Shown here: positions 46,160 through 56,473 of the stretch, one piece after another | How the letters are laid out: every line of letters starts with the position of its first letter | Position numbering within the stretch: position 1 is the stretch's first letter | Assembly: GCA_002746605.1 (NCBI GenBank) | Contig: PDPT01000040.1 | Span: forward strand, 1-64,000 | Direction of reading: 5' to 3' | DNA: 64,000 nucleotides | Origin: Ignavibacteriota bacterium | Lineage (GTDB): Bacteria; Bacteroidota; Ignavibacteria; Ignavibacteriales; Melioribacteraceae | Position numbers and translations under genes: made by a program | Notes under the pieces: generated by a model | Told to the model about the DNA's origin: nothing | The model's database searches: none | What the model saw: only the letters and a program-made list of their open reading frames with translations

Positions 46160-48325
46160 TCATTTCATACTAAGAGCAATTCTATTTTTTTCTATATCAA
46201 CGGATTTTATTGTTACATCAATAACATCGCCAACGTTTACAACATCCAACGGACTTTTAACAAATTTATTAGCCATTTCGGAAATATGCAGTAATCCGTC
46301 TTGTTTAACACCAATATCTACAAAAGCTCCAAAATCCACAACGTTTCTTACTGTTCCTTTAAGAGCCATTCCATTCTCCAAATCTTCAATTTTTAGAATA
46401 TCGCTTCTTAAAATTGGTTTGGGCATATCCTCACGCGGGTCTCTTCCGGGTTTTAGAATATTTTCAACTATATCTTCTAGTGTTGGCACTCCAATATTTA
46501 GTTTTTCCGCAATATTTTGTAAGCCGTTTTTTTCAACATAAAATTTTACAAGCATACCTTGTTCGTTTATTGCCGTTGATGAAATGTTACACATATTCAA
46601 CAATTCTTCAGTAGCTTTGTAAGATTCGGGATGAATAAAAGTTGAATCTAACGGATTTATTCCATCTGAAATTTTCAGAAATCCAGCAGCCTGTTCAAAA
46701 AGTTTTTCGCCCACTCCGGAAATTTCTTTTAATTGATTTCTATCAGTGAATTTTCCATTTTCATCTCTGAATTTAACAATGTTTTTTGCAATTCTTTTGC
46801 TTAATCCGGAAACGTAATTTAGTAATGAAGAAGAAGCTGTATTCAAATCAACTCCTACATAGTTTACGCAGCTAACAACAACATCATCGAGATTTTTATT
46901 GAGCATTTTTTGATCAACATCGTGCTGATACAAACCGACACCAATTGATTTAGGGTCAATTTTTACAAGTTCAGCGAGCGGGTCCAAAACTCTACGGGCA
47001 ATGGAAATATTTCCTCTTTGACTTGCTTCAAGATCGGGGAATTCTTGCTTGGCAACAGGAGATGCCGAATAAACTGAAGCTCCGGCTTCGTTTACAATTA
47101 GGTAATGGCAAGTTAAATTATTTTCTTTTATAATCTCCGAAACCAATAATTCAGTTTCACGGCTTGCAGTTCCATTTCCGATGGCTATAAGTTGAATGTC
47201 GTATTTTTGAACCAAATCCAAAATAACTTTCTTTGCTGCAATTTTTTTCTTTTGTGGCGGATGTGGATAAATAGTATTTCCTTCAATGTATTTACCGGTT
47301 TCATCAATTACAGCCACTTTTGAACCGGAAACAAAACCGGGGTCAATTCCCATAATTCTTTTGTTCAAGATTGGCGGTTGTAAAAGAAGTTGCTTTAAAT
47401 TTGAACTGAAAATAGAAACGGCATGCTCATCCGCTAGTTCCGTAAGATGATTTCTGATTTCTCTTTCTATCGAAGGTTGAATTAATCTTCGGAAGGAATC
47501 TGTTGTTGTATCTCGCAAAATTTCTTCAAAATTTGATTTTTTAAAATTAAAATATTCAGAAAAAACTTTATTCAACAAATCATCTTTATCAAACTGAAAA
47601 CTGATTTTTAGAAATCCTTCTCTTTCACCTCGGTTGATTGCAAGAACTTGATAAGGTTTAACTCTTGTTATTTCTATTTGGAAATCGTGATAAATTTCAT
47701 AAACATCTTTTTTCTTGGAATTTTTATCATCTTCCTTTTTCGTAGTCTTTGTTGAACAAATATTTGATTCATTCAAAAATGATTCTCGCACCAATTTTCT
47801 TACATCGGCGTTGTCGCTTATCATCTCGGCAATAATATCTTTTGCACCTTGCAGGGCATCTTCAGTTGTTAAAACTTCCTTTTCCTCATCAATGTATTCT
47901 TTTAGAATTTCTTCAAAATCTTCATTGAAATTTGGATTGTTAATAATAAAATTTGCAAGTGGTTCCAAGCCTTTAGCTTTTGCAACTGTTCCTCTCGTTT
48001 TTCTTTTAGGTTTGTATGGCAGGTACAAATCTTCAACATCTTGGAGTTTATCGGCTGCTTCAATTTTTGCCTTTAATTCTTCGGTTAGTTTACCCTGTTC
48101 TTCTATACTTTTAAGAACTGTTTCTTTTCTCTCCTGAAGTAGAGTAAGATAATTATGTAATGTTTCTATTTCTCTAAGTTGTTCTTCATCTAATCCGCCT
48201 GTTCGCTCTTTTCTGTAGCGAGCAATAAAAGGGATAGTTGCTTCTTCTGCAAAGAGTTTTAAAACTTCGTTAATTTGATTCGATTTTATATCTAATTTTT
48301 TTGCAATTAGGTTTATAATATCCAT
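46160..48325 (-). CDS. tex: Tex family transcription accessory protein with S1 domain
   Basis: A 721-residue nucleic-acid-binding protein. The N-terminal Tex region contains ATIPFIARYRKERTGGLDEEQLREIE. A YqgF/RNase H-like domain follows in the middle (MGIDPGFVSGSKVAVID, IAIGNGTASRETE). Helix-hairpin-helix repeats come next (LNTASSSLLNYVSGLSKRIA, then ISGVGEKLFEQAAGFL). A C-terminal S1 RNA-binding domain (GMALKGTVRNVVDFGAFVDI) ends the protein. The frame runs 16 codons upstream to 48373, but the ATG at 48325 with AGGA eight bases before it fits the family N-terminus (MDIINLIAKKL). Tex affects transcription in several bacteria; the exact mechanism is unsettled. Confidence 0.93.
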   Translation of the reverse strand: MDIINLIAKKLDIKSNQINEVLKLFAEEATIPFIARYRKERTGGLDEEQLREIETLHNYLTLLQERKETVLKSIEEQGKLTEELKAKIEAADKLQDVEDLYLPYKPKRKTRGTVAKAKGLEPLANFIINNPNFNEDFEEILKEYIDEEKEVLTTEDALQGAKDIIAEMISDNADVRKLVRESFLNESNICSTKTTKKEDDKNSKKKDVYEIYHDFQIEITRVKPYQVLAINRGEREGFLKISFQFDKDDLLNKVFSEYFNFKKSNFEEILRDTTTDSFRRLIQPSIEREIRNHLTELADEHAVSIFSSNLKQLLLQPPILNKRIMGIDPGFVSGSKVAVIDETGKYIEGNTIYPHPPQKKKIAAKKVILDLVQKYDIQLIAIGNGTASRETELLVSEIIKENNLTCHYLIVNEAGASVYSASPVAKQEFPDLEASQRGNISIARRVLDPLAELVKIDPKSIGVGLYQHDVDQKMLNKNLDDVVVSCVNYVGVDLNTASSSLLNYVSGLSKRIAKNIVKFRDENGKFTDRNQLKEISGVGEKLFEQAAGFLKISDGINPLDSTFIHPESYKATEELLNMCNISSTAINEQGMLVKFYVEKNGLQNIAEKLNIGVPTLEDIVENILKPGRDPREDMPKPILRSDILKIEDLENGMALKGTVRNVVDFGAFVDIGVKQDGLLHISEMANKFVKSPLDVVNVGDVIDVTIKSVDIEKNRIALSMK

Positions 48326-48594
48326 AAATTTCCTAAAAAAATGGTTAAACAAAATGAATAATTTAAAGAACAAATTTACGGTTTAAATTTCTAATGGCAA
48401 TGAAAAAAAAGTAAGTCCAAGTATTTAATTTATAATTGCAGCGGGCAAACTGATTATATCTTTTTTGTATAAGTTGAGCTAAATATGTGTAAATATAAAA
48501 TCAACTTATTTTTATTAAAACTTTTGTTTATAATTGTAAAAATTAAAATGTAGTTTTACAATTATTATTTTACTAAATATTAAAGGAAATTAAA

Positions 48595-48945
48595 ATGAAA
48601 AAAATAACAGTCTATGAAAAACCAACATGCACAACTTGTAGAAAAACCATAAAAATGTTGAATGAAATGGAAGTAGATTTTGATAAAGTTAATTACTACA
48701 TAAAACCGTTTACAAAAAATAAATTAAAAACGTTATTAAAAAAAATGAATATGCAGCCCAGTGAACTTTTGCGAAAGAATGAAGCTGCCTATAAAAAACT
48801 GGACGTTAAAAATAATAAATATACGGAAGCACAAATTTTGGACTTTATGATTGCCAATCATGATTTGGTGCAAAGACCAATTGTTGAGAAAGAAGATAAA
48901 GCGGTTCTTGCTAGACCTGTAGAAAAACTTAAGGAATTATTTTGA
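48595..48945 (+). CDS. ArsC/Spx-family thioredoxin-fold protein
   Basis: A 116-residue ArsC-like protein. The N-terminal KPTCTTCRKTI has Cys12 and Cys15 in a CxxC spacing, as in Spx and YffB-like members. The C-terminal segment QRPIVEKEDKAVLARPVEKL is the family's RPIV region. It could be an arsenate reductase, a glutathione-linked reductase or an Spx-like regulator; sequence does not decide, and no ars genes are adjacent. AAAGGA precedes the ATG. The 237 bases to uvrB hold no other feature I can support. Confidence 0.8.
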   Translation: MKKITVYEKPTCTTCRKTIKMLNEMEVDFDKVNYYIKPFTKNKLKTLLKKMNMQPSELLRKNEAAYKKLDVKNNKYTEAQILDFMIANHDLVQRPIVEKEDKAVLARPVEKLKELF

Positions 48946-49182
48946 TCTTTCTTTTGTAAGTTTGGTTCAAGGGTGGAGAAGGGAAGCTTAAATACCATTT
49001 CTTTTTTTGTAAAGAGGAGTAGGAAGGAAGTTTTGAAATCGTGTCTGATGGTTAAAGTTATGTCGTTTCATTTATTGACATAGAAATCCTTTTTTGTTTT
49101 TTCTTATAATTTAAAAGTTTGTAAACCTCTTGAAATACCTATAAATTTAATATTCGATATAATTAATTAGAAAATTTAACCT

Positions 49183-51195
49183 ATGAATAAATTCGAACTC
49201 GTATCTAACTACAAACCTGCGGGTGATCAGCCAAATGCAATAAAGGAATTAACCAAAGGAATAACAAGCGGTGAAAAACATCAAGTGTTGCTTGGTGTTA
49301 CGGGAAGCGGTAAAACGTTTACAATTTCCAATGTAATTGCCAATGTTAATAAACCTACTTTGATTATTTCGCATAACAAAACTTTGGCTGCTCAATTGTA
49401 TTCAGAGTTTAAATCTTTTTTCCCTAATAATCCTGTTGAATTTTTCATCAGTTATTATGATTATTATCAACCGGAAGCTTATGTTGTAAAACGTGATTTA
49501 TATATCGAAAAAGATTTTTCTATAAATGAAGAAATAGATAGACTTCGTCTTAAAGCGACAACATCTCTAATTGAAGGACGAAACGATGTAATTATTGTTG
49601 CAAGTGTTAGCTGCATTTATGGTATTGGATCTCCTGACCAATATGCTCAACAAATTTTCTTTTTAAAGAAAGGACAAATCATAGAACGCAAAAAGCTTCT
49701 TAGAACTTTAATTGATATTTACTACGTGCGTAATGATGTAGAATTTACAAGAGGAACTTTCAGAGCAAGAGGAGATATTGTGGAAATTATTCCGGCGTAC
49801 CAATACGAAGAAGCAATACGTTTAGAATTTTGGGATGACGAAATTGAAAAAATCTCTTTGATAGATGCAATAACTGGGGATTTTATTCAAGAAATTGATT
49901 CCACTCCAATTTATCCGGCAAAATATTTTGTTACTACAAAAAATCAAGTTAGTAACGCAATTAGAACAATAGAAGAAGAATTAAAAGAAAGATTAAAATA
50001 TTATTGGTCCGAAGAAAAATATTTAGAAGCACAGCGAATTGAACAAAGAACACGTTACGATATTGAGATGATGCGAGAAATAGGCTATTGTTCCGGTGTA
50101 GAAAATTATTCTCGACATATGGATGCAAGACCACCGGGTTCACGACCTTCGTGTTTGTTTGATTATTTTCCAGATGATTATCTGCTTATTATAGATGAAT
50201 CGCATGTTACAATTCCGCAAATAAGAGGGATGTATCTTGGAGATCGTTCCAGAAAAGAAACACTTGTTGAGCATGGTTTCCGTCTGCCTTCAGCATTAGA
50301 TAATCGTCCGTTAAAGTTTGGTGAATATGAAAAATTAACAAATCAAGTTATTTATATAAGTGCAACTCCCGGAGATTATGAACTTACTAAAACCGGCGGA
50401 GCTTACGTTGAACAAATTATTAGACCTACCGGTTTATTAGATCCTAAAATTGAAGTTCGTCCTATAAAAAATCAAATTGATAATTTGATTGGTGAAATTA
50501 AAATCAGAATTAATAAAGCTGAGCGAGTATTAGTTACAACTTTAACAAAAAAAATGGCTGAAGATCTAACGGATTATCTTGACAAGTTAAATATAAAAGT
50601 TCGTTATATTCATAGTGATATTGATTCTTTAGAAAGAGTAGAAATAATTAGAGATTTGAGAATTGGTGATTTCGATGTTTTAGTAGGCGTAAACCTTTTA
50701 AGAGAGGGGTTGGATTTACCTGAAGTTTCCCTCGTAGCAATTATTGATGCTGATAAAGAAGGATTTTTAAGAAGTGAACGCTCGTTAATGCAGACAGCCG
50801 GAAGAACAGCAAGAAATGCAAACGGATTGGTAATAATGTATGCAGATGTTGTTACAAAATCCATGGCAAAAACAATGAATGAAACAAATAGAAGAAGAAA
50901 ATTGCAGCTTGAATACAACAAAAAAAATAATATTACGCCAAAAACTATCTTTAAAAGTCGAGAGGATATTTTAAGTTCAACTTCAATAGCTGAGTTAAGG
51001 AAAAAAGAACCTGAACAGGATACGGCTTTTGCAAAAGTTGCAGAACCAGTAATAAAATATATGACAGATGCTCAGAAGAAAGATTTAATTTCTCAGATGG
51101 AGGAAGAAATGTTAAATGCTGCAAAGGATTTGGAGTTTGAAAGAGCAGTTTCTTTAAGGGATGAAATTGAGCGACTTAAAAAATTATTGAAATAA
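49183..51195 (+). CDS. uvrB: Excinuclease ABC subunit B
   Basis: A 670-residue helicase-like subunit that verifies damage in nucleotide excision repair and hands DNA to UvrC. Walker A is GVTGSGKT (38-45). The damage-probing beta-hairpin region reads [12 protein letters not shown], near residue 90. DESHVT marks motif II, and the helicase C-terminal half contains [18 protein letters not shown] and QTAGRTARN. The C-terminal UVR motif (about 635-670) binds UvrC. All motifs are intact. No clear ribosome site precedes the ATG. Confidence 0.96.
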   Translation: MNKFELVSNYKPAGDQPNAIKELTKGITSGEKHQVLLGVTGSGKTFTISNVIANVNKPTLIISHNKTLAAQLYSEFKSFFPNNPVEFFISYYDYYQPEAYVVKRDLYIEKDFSINEEIDRLRLKATTSLIEGRNDVIIVASVSCIYGIGSPDQYAQQIFFLKKGQIIERKKLLRTLIDIYYVRNDVEFTRGTFRARGDIVEIIPAYQYEEAIRLEFWDDEIEKISLIDAITGDFIQEIDSTPIYPAKYFVTTKNQVSNAIRTIEEELKERLKYYWSEEKYLEAQRIEQRTRYDIEMMREIGYCSGVENYSRHMDARPPGSRPSCLFDYFPDDYLLIIDESHVTIPQIRGMYLGDRSRKETLVEHGFRLPSALDNRPLKFGEYEKLTNQVIYISATPGDYELTKTGGAYVEQIIRPTGLLDPKIEVRPIKNQIDNLIGEIKIRINKAERVLVTTLTKKMAEDLTDYLDKLNIKVRYIHSDIDSLERVEIIRDLRIGDFDVLVGVNLLREGLDLPEVSLVAIIDADKEGFLRSERSLMQTAGRTARNANGLVIMYADVVTKSMAKTMNETNRRRKLQLEYNKKNNITPKTIFKSREDILSSTSIAELRKKEPEQDTAFAKVAEPVIKYMTDAQKKDLISQMEEEMLNAAKDLEFERAVSLRDEIERLKKLLK

Positions 51196-51298
51196 CTTTT
51201 TAAGAATTGCTTAATTCTATTTTATCCAAAATTACAAAAATAAATTAAATTACTTTGTTGCAATCATAAAGATGAAATAATTTGCTTTTAGAAATTAT

Positions 51299-52072
51299 TT
51301 AAAAAGTTGTAATGTTTTTATCTAAAATTTCATTGGCAAGTTCCTTATATGCTATGGCTGCACTTGATTCAGGACTTTCAATTGCTATAGGAGTATTGTT
51401 AAAAGATGCGCTTAATAGATTTTCATCCTTAGGAATGGATTTTGTTAACATTAAGTTTGAATTTTTATTAAAAAGTTTTGTTTTAAGTTTAAATGATGCT
51501 TTAAGATCCTTTTCGTAAGAAGTTATGAAAATTCCTTCCACATGTAATTTTTGGTTCCCTCGCTTTTTAACATATTCAATTCTTTGCAAAAGTTCGTCTA
51601 AAGCCTCTAATGAATATCCATCGGTTTTAATTGGTATCAATACTGAATTTGAGGCATGCAGAGCTAAATTTGTTGGTCCGAATAAATATGGAGGACAATC
51701 AAATATAATGAAATTATAATTGTGTGCAATTTGGGCAACAAAATTTCGCAGCAGATACTCATTGCGAAGTAATCTTAATTGTCGTCCTTCTTCAATTACA
51801 CCTAATTTTGTATGTGGAATGCAATCTAAATTTTTAATTTTTGTAGGAACAATTACGGAATTAATCGATTTGGAAAAACTAAATACATCAAAAATGTCTC
51901 CCTTAATGTCTTCGTTTCTGAATCCAAGTGAATATGAACAAGTTGCCGTAGGGTCTAAATCTATTAGTAGAGTTTTTTTATTTTGTAAGGCAAAATAATA
52001 TCCAAGATTAACTGTACTCGTACTTTTGCCTACTCCACCTTTGGGAAGTATTACAGATATAATTTTACTCAT
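51299..52072 (-). CDS. Orphan ParA-family ATPase
   Basis: A 257-residue P-loop ATPase with the deviant Walker A KGGVGKST (11-18), Walker A' DLDPTATCSYSLG and Walker B FIIFDCPP. It matches the ParA/Soj type used to position chromosomes, plasmids or protein clusters. No ParB gene or parS-like repeat lies next to it, so it may partner with another adaptor protein or act with a distant parB. It is lone, convergent with uvrB. The start has no strong ribosome site. Confidence 0.85.
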   Translation of the reverse strand: MSKIISVILPKGGVGKSTSTVNLGYYFALQNKKTLLIDLDPTATCSYSLGFRNEDIKGDIFDVFSFSKSINSVIVPTKIKNLDCIPHTKLGVIEEGRQLRLLRNEYLLRNFVAQIAHNYNFIIFDCPPYLFGPTNLALHASNSVLIPIKTDGYSLEALDELLQRIEYVKKRGNQKLHVEGIFITSYEKDLKASFKLKTKLFNKNSNLMLTKSIPKDENLLSASFNNTPIAIESPESSAAIAYKELANEILDKNITTF

Positions 52073-52402
52073 TTATATTTTTCTTTTCAATTAAAAAGAT
52101 AAAACTAATGATTCTTCTATGATTTTTTTATGATCTACATCATATCTACAGTCAAGTTTAAGAGTGAAGAAAGTAAAATATTCAATAAGAAAAGAAAGTT
52201 CGTTTTGAGCGTAACTAATAGGCATGATTAACTTGAGAAAATCATAGCTTAAAACAATTATTACTTTTTTTGGTTACCTTTGAATTTTTATGAATATTGA
52301 AATGTTGTTTGCTTTTCTTTATGAAAGAAATAATTAAGTTATTTCTTTTAATTGAAGATATAGATATTTTAAGATAATAATAAATCAGTTTTAGGAGTTA
52401 AA
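52073..52402. other. 330-base divergent intergenic region
   Basis: Lies between the ParA gene (minus) and the aldehyde dehydrogenase (plus) and should contain both promoters. It is AT-rich; I see no well-spaced promoter pair, strong palindrome or small gene. An AGGAG ribosome site precedes ATG 52403. Confidence 0.5.
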
Positions 52403-53767
52403 ATGGCAATTCAAACTATAAATCCCACTACGGAAAAGATAATTAAAAGTTTTGAAGCAATCAGTAATGACGAAATTAATAAGATAATTGATGAAGTAAA
52501 AAATGAATTCGAATTATGGAAAAAAAAGTCGTTTAGTGAAAGAAAGAATTTAATGTTAAACGCTGCAAAAATTCTAAAAAAAGACAAGAGAAAATATGGG
52601 GAAATCCTAACTCTCGAAATGGGGAAACCAATTAAAGAAGCAATTGCTGAAGCTGAAAAATGTGCTTGGGTCTGTGAGTACTATGCCGAAAAAACAGAAG
52701 AAATTCTTAAAAAAGAAATCATCGAAACAGATGCTTCAGAAAGTTATGTTCAGTTTGACCCGATTGGAATTGTACTTGGTGTAATGCCTTGGAATTTTCC
52801 ATATTGGCAGGTTTTTCGTTTTGCAGCACCTGCACTTATGGCAGGTAATGCGGGAATCTTGAAACATGCCTCTAATGTTCCAATGAGTGCCCTTGCTATT
52901 GAAGAGATATTTCATGAGGCAGGGTTCCCTAAAAATATATTTAGAACTTTATTGATTTCCTCTAAACAAGTTGATGCAGTTATTGAAAATCCAAAAGTAA
53001 AAGCTGTAACTTTAACAGGAAGTGAACATGCAGGCAAAATGGTAGCAAGCAAAAGTGGCAAGATGCTCAAAAAAACAGTTATGGAACTTGGTGGAAGTGA
53101 TCCCTTCATAGTTTTTGCCGATGCTGATTTGGAAAAAGCTATAGAAACAGCAATTGTTGCCAGATTATTGAATAACGGACAAAGCTGCATTGCCGCAAAA
53201 AGATTTATTGTTATTGAAGATATAGCTGAAAAATTTGAGGAGTTGTTCAAACAAAAAATGGAAGAAGTTGTTATTGGTAACCCAATGGATGAAAACACTC
53301 AATTGGGACCAATGGCAAGAGAAGATTTGCTCCTGGAATTAGATGAGCAGGTTAAAAAATCTGTTCAACTTGGGGCAAAAATTTTAACCGGAGGAAAAAG
53401 ACTTGAAGGGACAGGATATTTTTATCCACCTACAATTATTACAAATGTTAAGCAAGGAATGCCTGCTTACAGCGAAGAACTTTTTGGTCCGGTAGCAACA
53501 GTAATAAAAGTAAAAGATGAAGAAGAAGCCATTTTTGTAGCAAATGATACAATGTTTGGTTTGGGTGCTTCTTTGTGGACAAACAATTTAGAGAAAGCTA
53601 AAAAACTTACAAGAGAAATTAATTCGGGTTCTGTATTTGTAAACGGATTGGTAAAATCTGATCCTCGTTTACCTTTTGGCGGGGTTAAAATTTCCGGTTA
53701 CGGAAGAGAACTTTCTCATTATGGAATTAAAGAATTTGTAAATATTAAAACTGTTTGGATTAAATAA
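52403..53767 (+). CDS. NAD(P)-dependent succinate-semialdehyde-type dehydrogenase
   Basis: A 454-residue aldehyde dehydrogenase. The cofactor region VMPWNFPYWQVFRFAAPALMAG, the catalytic glutamate in MELGGSDPF and the nucleophile Cys262 in NNGQSCIAAKRF are present. Length and N-terminus (AIQTINPTTEKII) fit the short YneI/Sad-like succinate-semialdehyde dehydrogenases. Substrate is inferred from that similarity; other small aldehydes are possible. It stands alone and converges with aconitase, with a terminator hairpin between them. It may feed succinate to the TCA cycle. Confidence 0.88.
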   Translation: MAIQTINPTTEKIIKSFEAISNDEINKIIDEVKNEFELWKKKSFSERKNLMLNAAKILKKDKRKYGEILTLEMGKPIKEAIAEAEKCAWVCEYYAEKTEEILKKEIIETDASESYVQFDPIGIVLGVMPWNFPYWQVFRFAAPALMAGNAGILKHASNVPMSALAIEEIFHEAGFPKNIFRTLLISSKQVDAVIENPKVKAVTLTGSEHAGKMVASKSGKMLKKTVMELGGSDPFIVFADADLEKAIETAIVARLLNNGQSCIAAKRFIVIEDIAEKFEELFKQKMEEVVIGNPMDENTQLGPMAREDLLLELDEQVKKSVQLGAKILTGGKRLEGTGYFYPPTIITNVKQGMPAYSEELFGPVATVIKVKDEEEAIFVANDTMFGLGASLWTNNLEKAKKLTREINSGSVFVNGLVKSDPRLPFGGVKISGYGRELSHYGIKEFVNIKTVWIK

Positions 53768-53861
53768 CTTTTTTATTTTATCACGCAAAAAGTAAATGCA
53801 AACTATGAAAAATATATCAAAACAATTATAGTTATTTAAATCAATTCAATTATTCTAAATA

Positions 53862-53896
53862 GAAAAGCCGCTTATTTCTGAGCGGCTAAGTTATTT
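53862..53896. terminator. Probable bidirectional terminator
   Basis: AGCCGCT (53866-53872) and AGCGGCT (53881-53887) form a perfect seven-pair stem with an eight-base loop, with A-rich and T-rich flanks. It lies between the convergent aldehyde dehydrogenase and aconitase genes. Confidence 0.65.
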
Positions 53897-53913
53897 TCAA
53901 TAAGTTTTACAAC

Positions 53914-56175
53914 TCAAGCATTTTGTTTTGCAATTAAATTTAATGCACTACCTGCTTTAAACCATTCAATTTGATTTTTATTCATTGTGTGGTTAAGCAT
54001 TGCTTCATCAGTTGTTCCATCGGAATGTTTAATAGCCATTTTAATTTGTGAGCCGGGCTTAAGTTCGGTTAAACCGAGTAAACTGATTTTATCATCTTCT
54101 TTTACTTTATCATAATCAGCAGGATTATCAAAAGTTAAAGGCAGCATTCCTTGTTTCTTTAAGTTTGTTTCGTGGATTCTTGCAAAGCTGCGTACAATTA
54201 TAGCTTTACCTCCAAGATGTCTCGGTTCCATAGCTGCGTGTTCACGACTTGAACCTTCACCATAATTTTCATCACCGACTACAACCCAGCCTTTATTTTC
54301 AGCTTTGTATTCACGAGCAACCTTACTTACATTTTTATATTCACCGGTAAAAGTATTTTTAACTTCGCCAGGCTGATCAGTAAAGTAATTTATTGCACCT
54401 AAAAATAAATTATTTGAAATATTATCGAGATGTCCTCTGAACTTTAACCAAGGTCCTGCCATTGAAATGTGATCCGTAGTGCACTTGCCTTTTGCTTTTA
54501 ATAACAATGGTAAGTCAATTAAATCTTCACCGTTCCATGCTTCAAATTTATCAAGAAGTTGTAATCTTTTACTGTTATCATTAACAATAACTTGTGTATT
54601 CTCAAACTTGGATGATGGGGCTATAAAGCCTTCTAAATCAGGTTTAAATCCATTTTGGGGTAACTCATCTCCATAAGGAGAGTCCAATTTTATTTGTTCC
54701 CCGGCTGAGTTTTCAATTGTATCCGTTTGAGGATTAAATGTTAATTTACCCGCAATTGCTAAAGCTGTAGTTAATTCAGGAGAAGCAACAAATGCCAGAG
54801 TTTTAGGATTACCGTCATTTCGTTTAGCAAAATTTCTGTTAAACGAAGTTACAATAGTATTTTTCTCTCCATCTTTGTTATCCATTCTGTTCCACATGCC
54901 AATACAAGGTCCGCAAGCGTTTGCCAGTACAACACCACCAAAATCGGTTAGAGTTTTTAACTGTCCATCTCGTTCAATAGTAGCTCTAACTTGCTCGGAA
55001 CCCGGTGTAATTATAAACTCCGATTTAGCTTTTAATCCTTTGGACATTGCTTGTTTAGCAATATTTGCAACCCTATCAATATCTTCGTAAGAAGAATTTG
55101 TGCAGCTTCCGATTAAAGCAACCGAGAGATTTTCAGGATAATCGTTTTCTTTTGCAGCTTCTTTTATCTTTGAAGCAGACCAAGCTAAATCAGGTGTAAA
55201 AGGACCATTTAAATGTGGTTCCAATTCGTTCAGATTTATTTCAATTACTTGATCAAAATATTTTTCGGGATTTTCGTAAACTTCTTTATCGGCAGTTAAT
55301 AAGTTAGCCTTAGCATCGGCTGCATCGGCAACATCTGCACGACCGGTTGCTTTTAAGTAAGCACTCATTTTTTCATCGTAAGCAAAAGTTGAAGTTGTAG
55401 CACCAATTTCAGCACCCATATTACAAATGGTTCCTTTGCCTGTACAGGAAATTGAATTTGCTCCTTCTCCAAAATATTCTACAATTGCACCGGTTCCTCC
55501 TTTAACAGTAAGAATTCCAGCAACTTTTAGAATAACATCTTTGGGTGAAGTCCAACCGGAAAGTTTACCTGTTAGCTTAATTCCAATAAGTTTAGGCCAT
55601 TTAAGTTCCCAAGGCATACCTGCCATAACATCAACTGCATCTGCACCACCAACTCCTATTGCTATCATTCCGAGTCCGCCAGCATTTGGAGTATGGGAAT
55701 CTGTTCCAATCATCATTCCTCCGGGGAAGGCGTAATTTTCTAAAACAACTTGATGAATAATTCCGGCTCCGGGTTTCCAAAATCCGATACCGTATTTTTT
55801 AGATACACTTTCCAGAAAATCATAAACTTCTTTGTTTTCATCTTTTGCTCTGTTTAAATCAGTTTTTGCACCAACTTGAGCTTGAATTAAATGATCACAA
55901 TGAGTTGTGGAAGGAACTGCAGCTTGTTTCTTTCCCGAATGCATAAATTGAAGCAAAGCCATTTGGGCTGTAGCATCTTGCATTGCAACTCTATCCGGAC
56001 TTAATTCAACATAATCTTTTCCTCTTTCATAAGGTCTTTTTGCAGGTTCCCACAAATGTGAGTAAAGAATTTTTTCAGCGTATGTTAAAGGTCTGTTTAA
56101 TATTTCACGGGCAGCATTATGTTTGTTTTCCATTTCTTCGTAAACTTTCTGAATCATATCAAAGTTTGCGGTCAT
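53914..56175 (-). CDS. acn: Aconitate hydratase
   Basis: A 753-residue [4Fe-4S] enzyme interconverting citrate and isocitrate in the TCA cycle. The substrate region [16 protein letters not shown], the [13 protein letters not shown] motif and the cluster cysteines in [10 protein letters not shown] and ACGPCIGMW are present. The swivel domain contains [19 protein letters not shown]. Length and sequence resemble the mitochondrial-type aconitase rather than the longer AcnA/IRP1 or AcnB. AGGAG precedes the ATG. It stands alone; no citrate synthase or isocitrate dehydrogenase is adjacent. Confidence 0.95.
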   Translation of the reverse strand: MTANFDMIQKVYEEMENKHNAAREILNRPLTYAEKILYSHLWEPAKRPYERGKDYVELSPDRVAMQDATAQMALLQFMHSGKKQAAVPSTTHCDHLIQAQVGAKTDLNRAKDENKEVYDFLESVSKKYGIGFWKPGAGIIHQVVLENYAFPGGMMIGTDSHTPNAGGLGMIAIGVGGADAVDVMAGMPWELKWPKLIGIKLTGKLSGWTSPKDVILKVAGILTVKGGTGAIVEYFGEGANSISCTGKGTICNMGAEIGATTSTFAYDEKMSAYLKATGRADVADAADAKANLLTADKEVYENPEKYFDQVIEINLNELEPHLNGPFTPDLAWSASKIKEAAKENDYPENLSVALIGSCTNSSYEDIDRVANIAKQAMSKGLKAKSEFIITPGSEQVRATIERDGQLKTLTDFGGVVLANACGPCIGMWNRMDNKDGEKNTIVTSFNRNFAKRNDGNPKTLAFVASPELTTALAIAGKLTFNPQTDTIENSAGEQIKLDSPYGDELPQNGFKPDLEGFIAPSSKFENTQVIVNDNSKRLQLLDKFEAWNGEDLIDLPLLLKAKGKCTTDHISMAGPWLKFRGHLDNISNNLFLGAINYFTDQPGEVKNTFTGEYKNVSKVAREYKAENKGWVVVGDENYGEGSSREHAAMEPRHLGGKAIIVRSFARIHETNLKKQGMLPLTFDNPADYDKVKEDDKISLLGLTELKPGSQIKMAIKHSDGTTDEAMLNHTMNKNQIEWFKAGSALNLIAKQNA

Positions 56176-56404
56176 ATTTTACACTCCTTTTTCTTTTTTT
56201 ATTGTAATTTATAAATTTACAACTTTTTAATCTTAGAAACTTCTCAAAATTTAGTTGTTTTTAGAGTTATAAGTTAAACGTGAAAATATGGAAGAAGTTG
56301 GAACGAGTAAGTAAAAACTGTTAGTCTTTAAGAATGTAACTTAGTAATGGGACAAACGTTAAAGTGAAAACAAGAACCAAGCCGACTAGAATAAATAACA
56401 AAAA

Positions 56405-56455
56405 ACAAATAACAAATCTCAATCTATCTAATGATGCTTGAATTTTGTTATTTGT
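56405..56455 (-). terminator. AT-rich inverted repeat after the transporter gene
   Basis: ACAAATAACAAA (56405-56416) and TTTGTTATTTGT (56444-56455) are perfect 12-base inverted arms separated by 27 bases, starting about 20 bases past the transporter stop on the minus strand. Low GC makes termination uncertain. The rest of the 298-base gap to aconitase shows nothing recognisable. Confidence 0.3.
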
Positions 56456-56473
56456 AATTTGCTATTTTCAATT

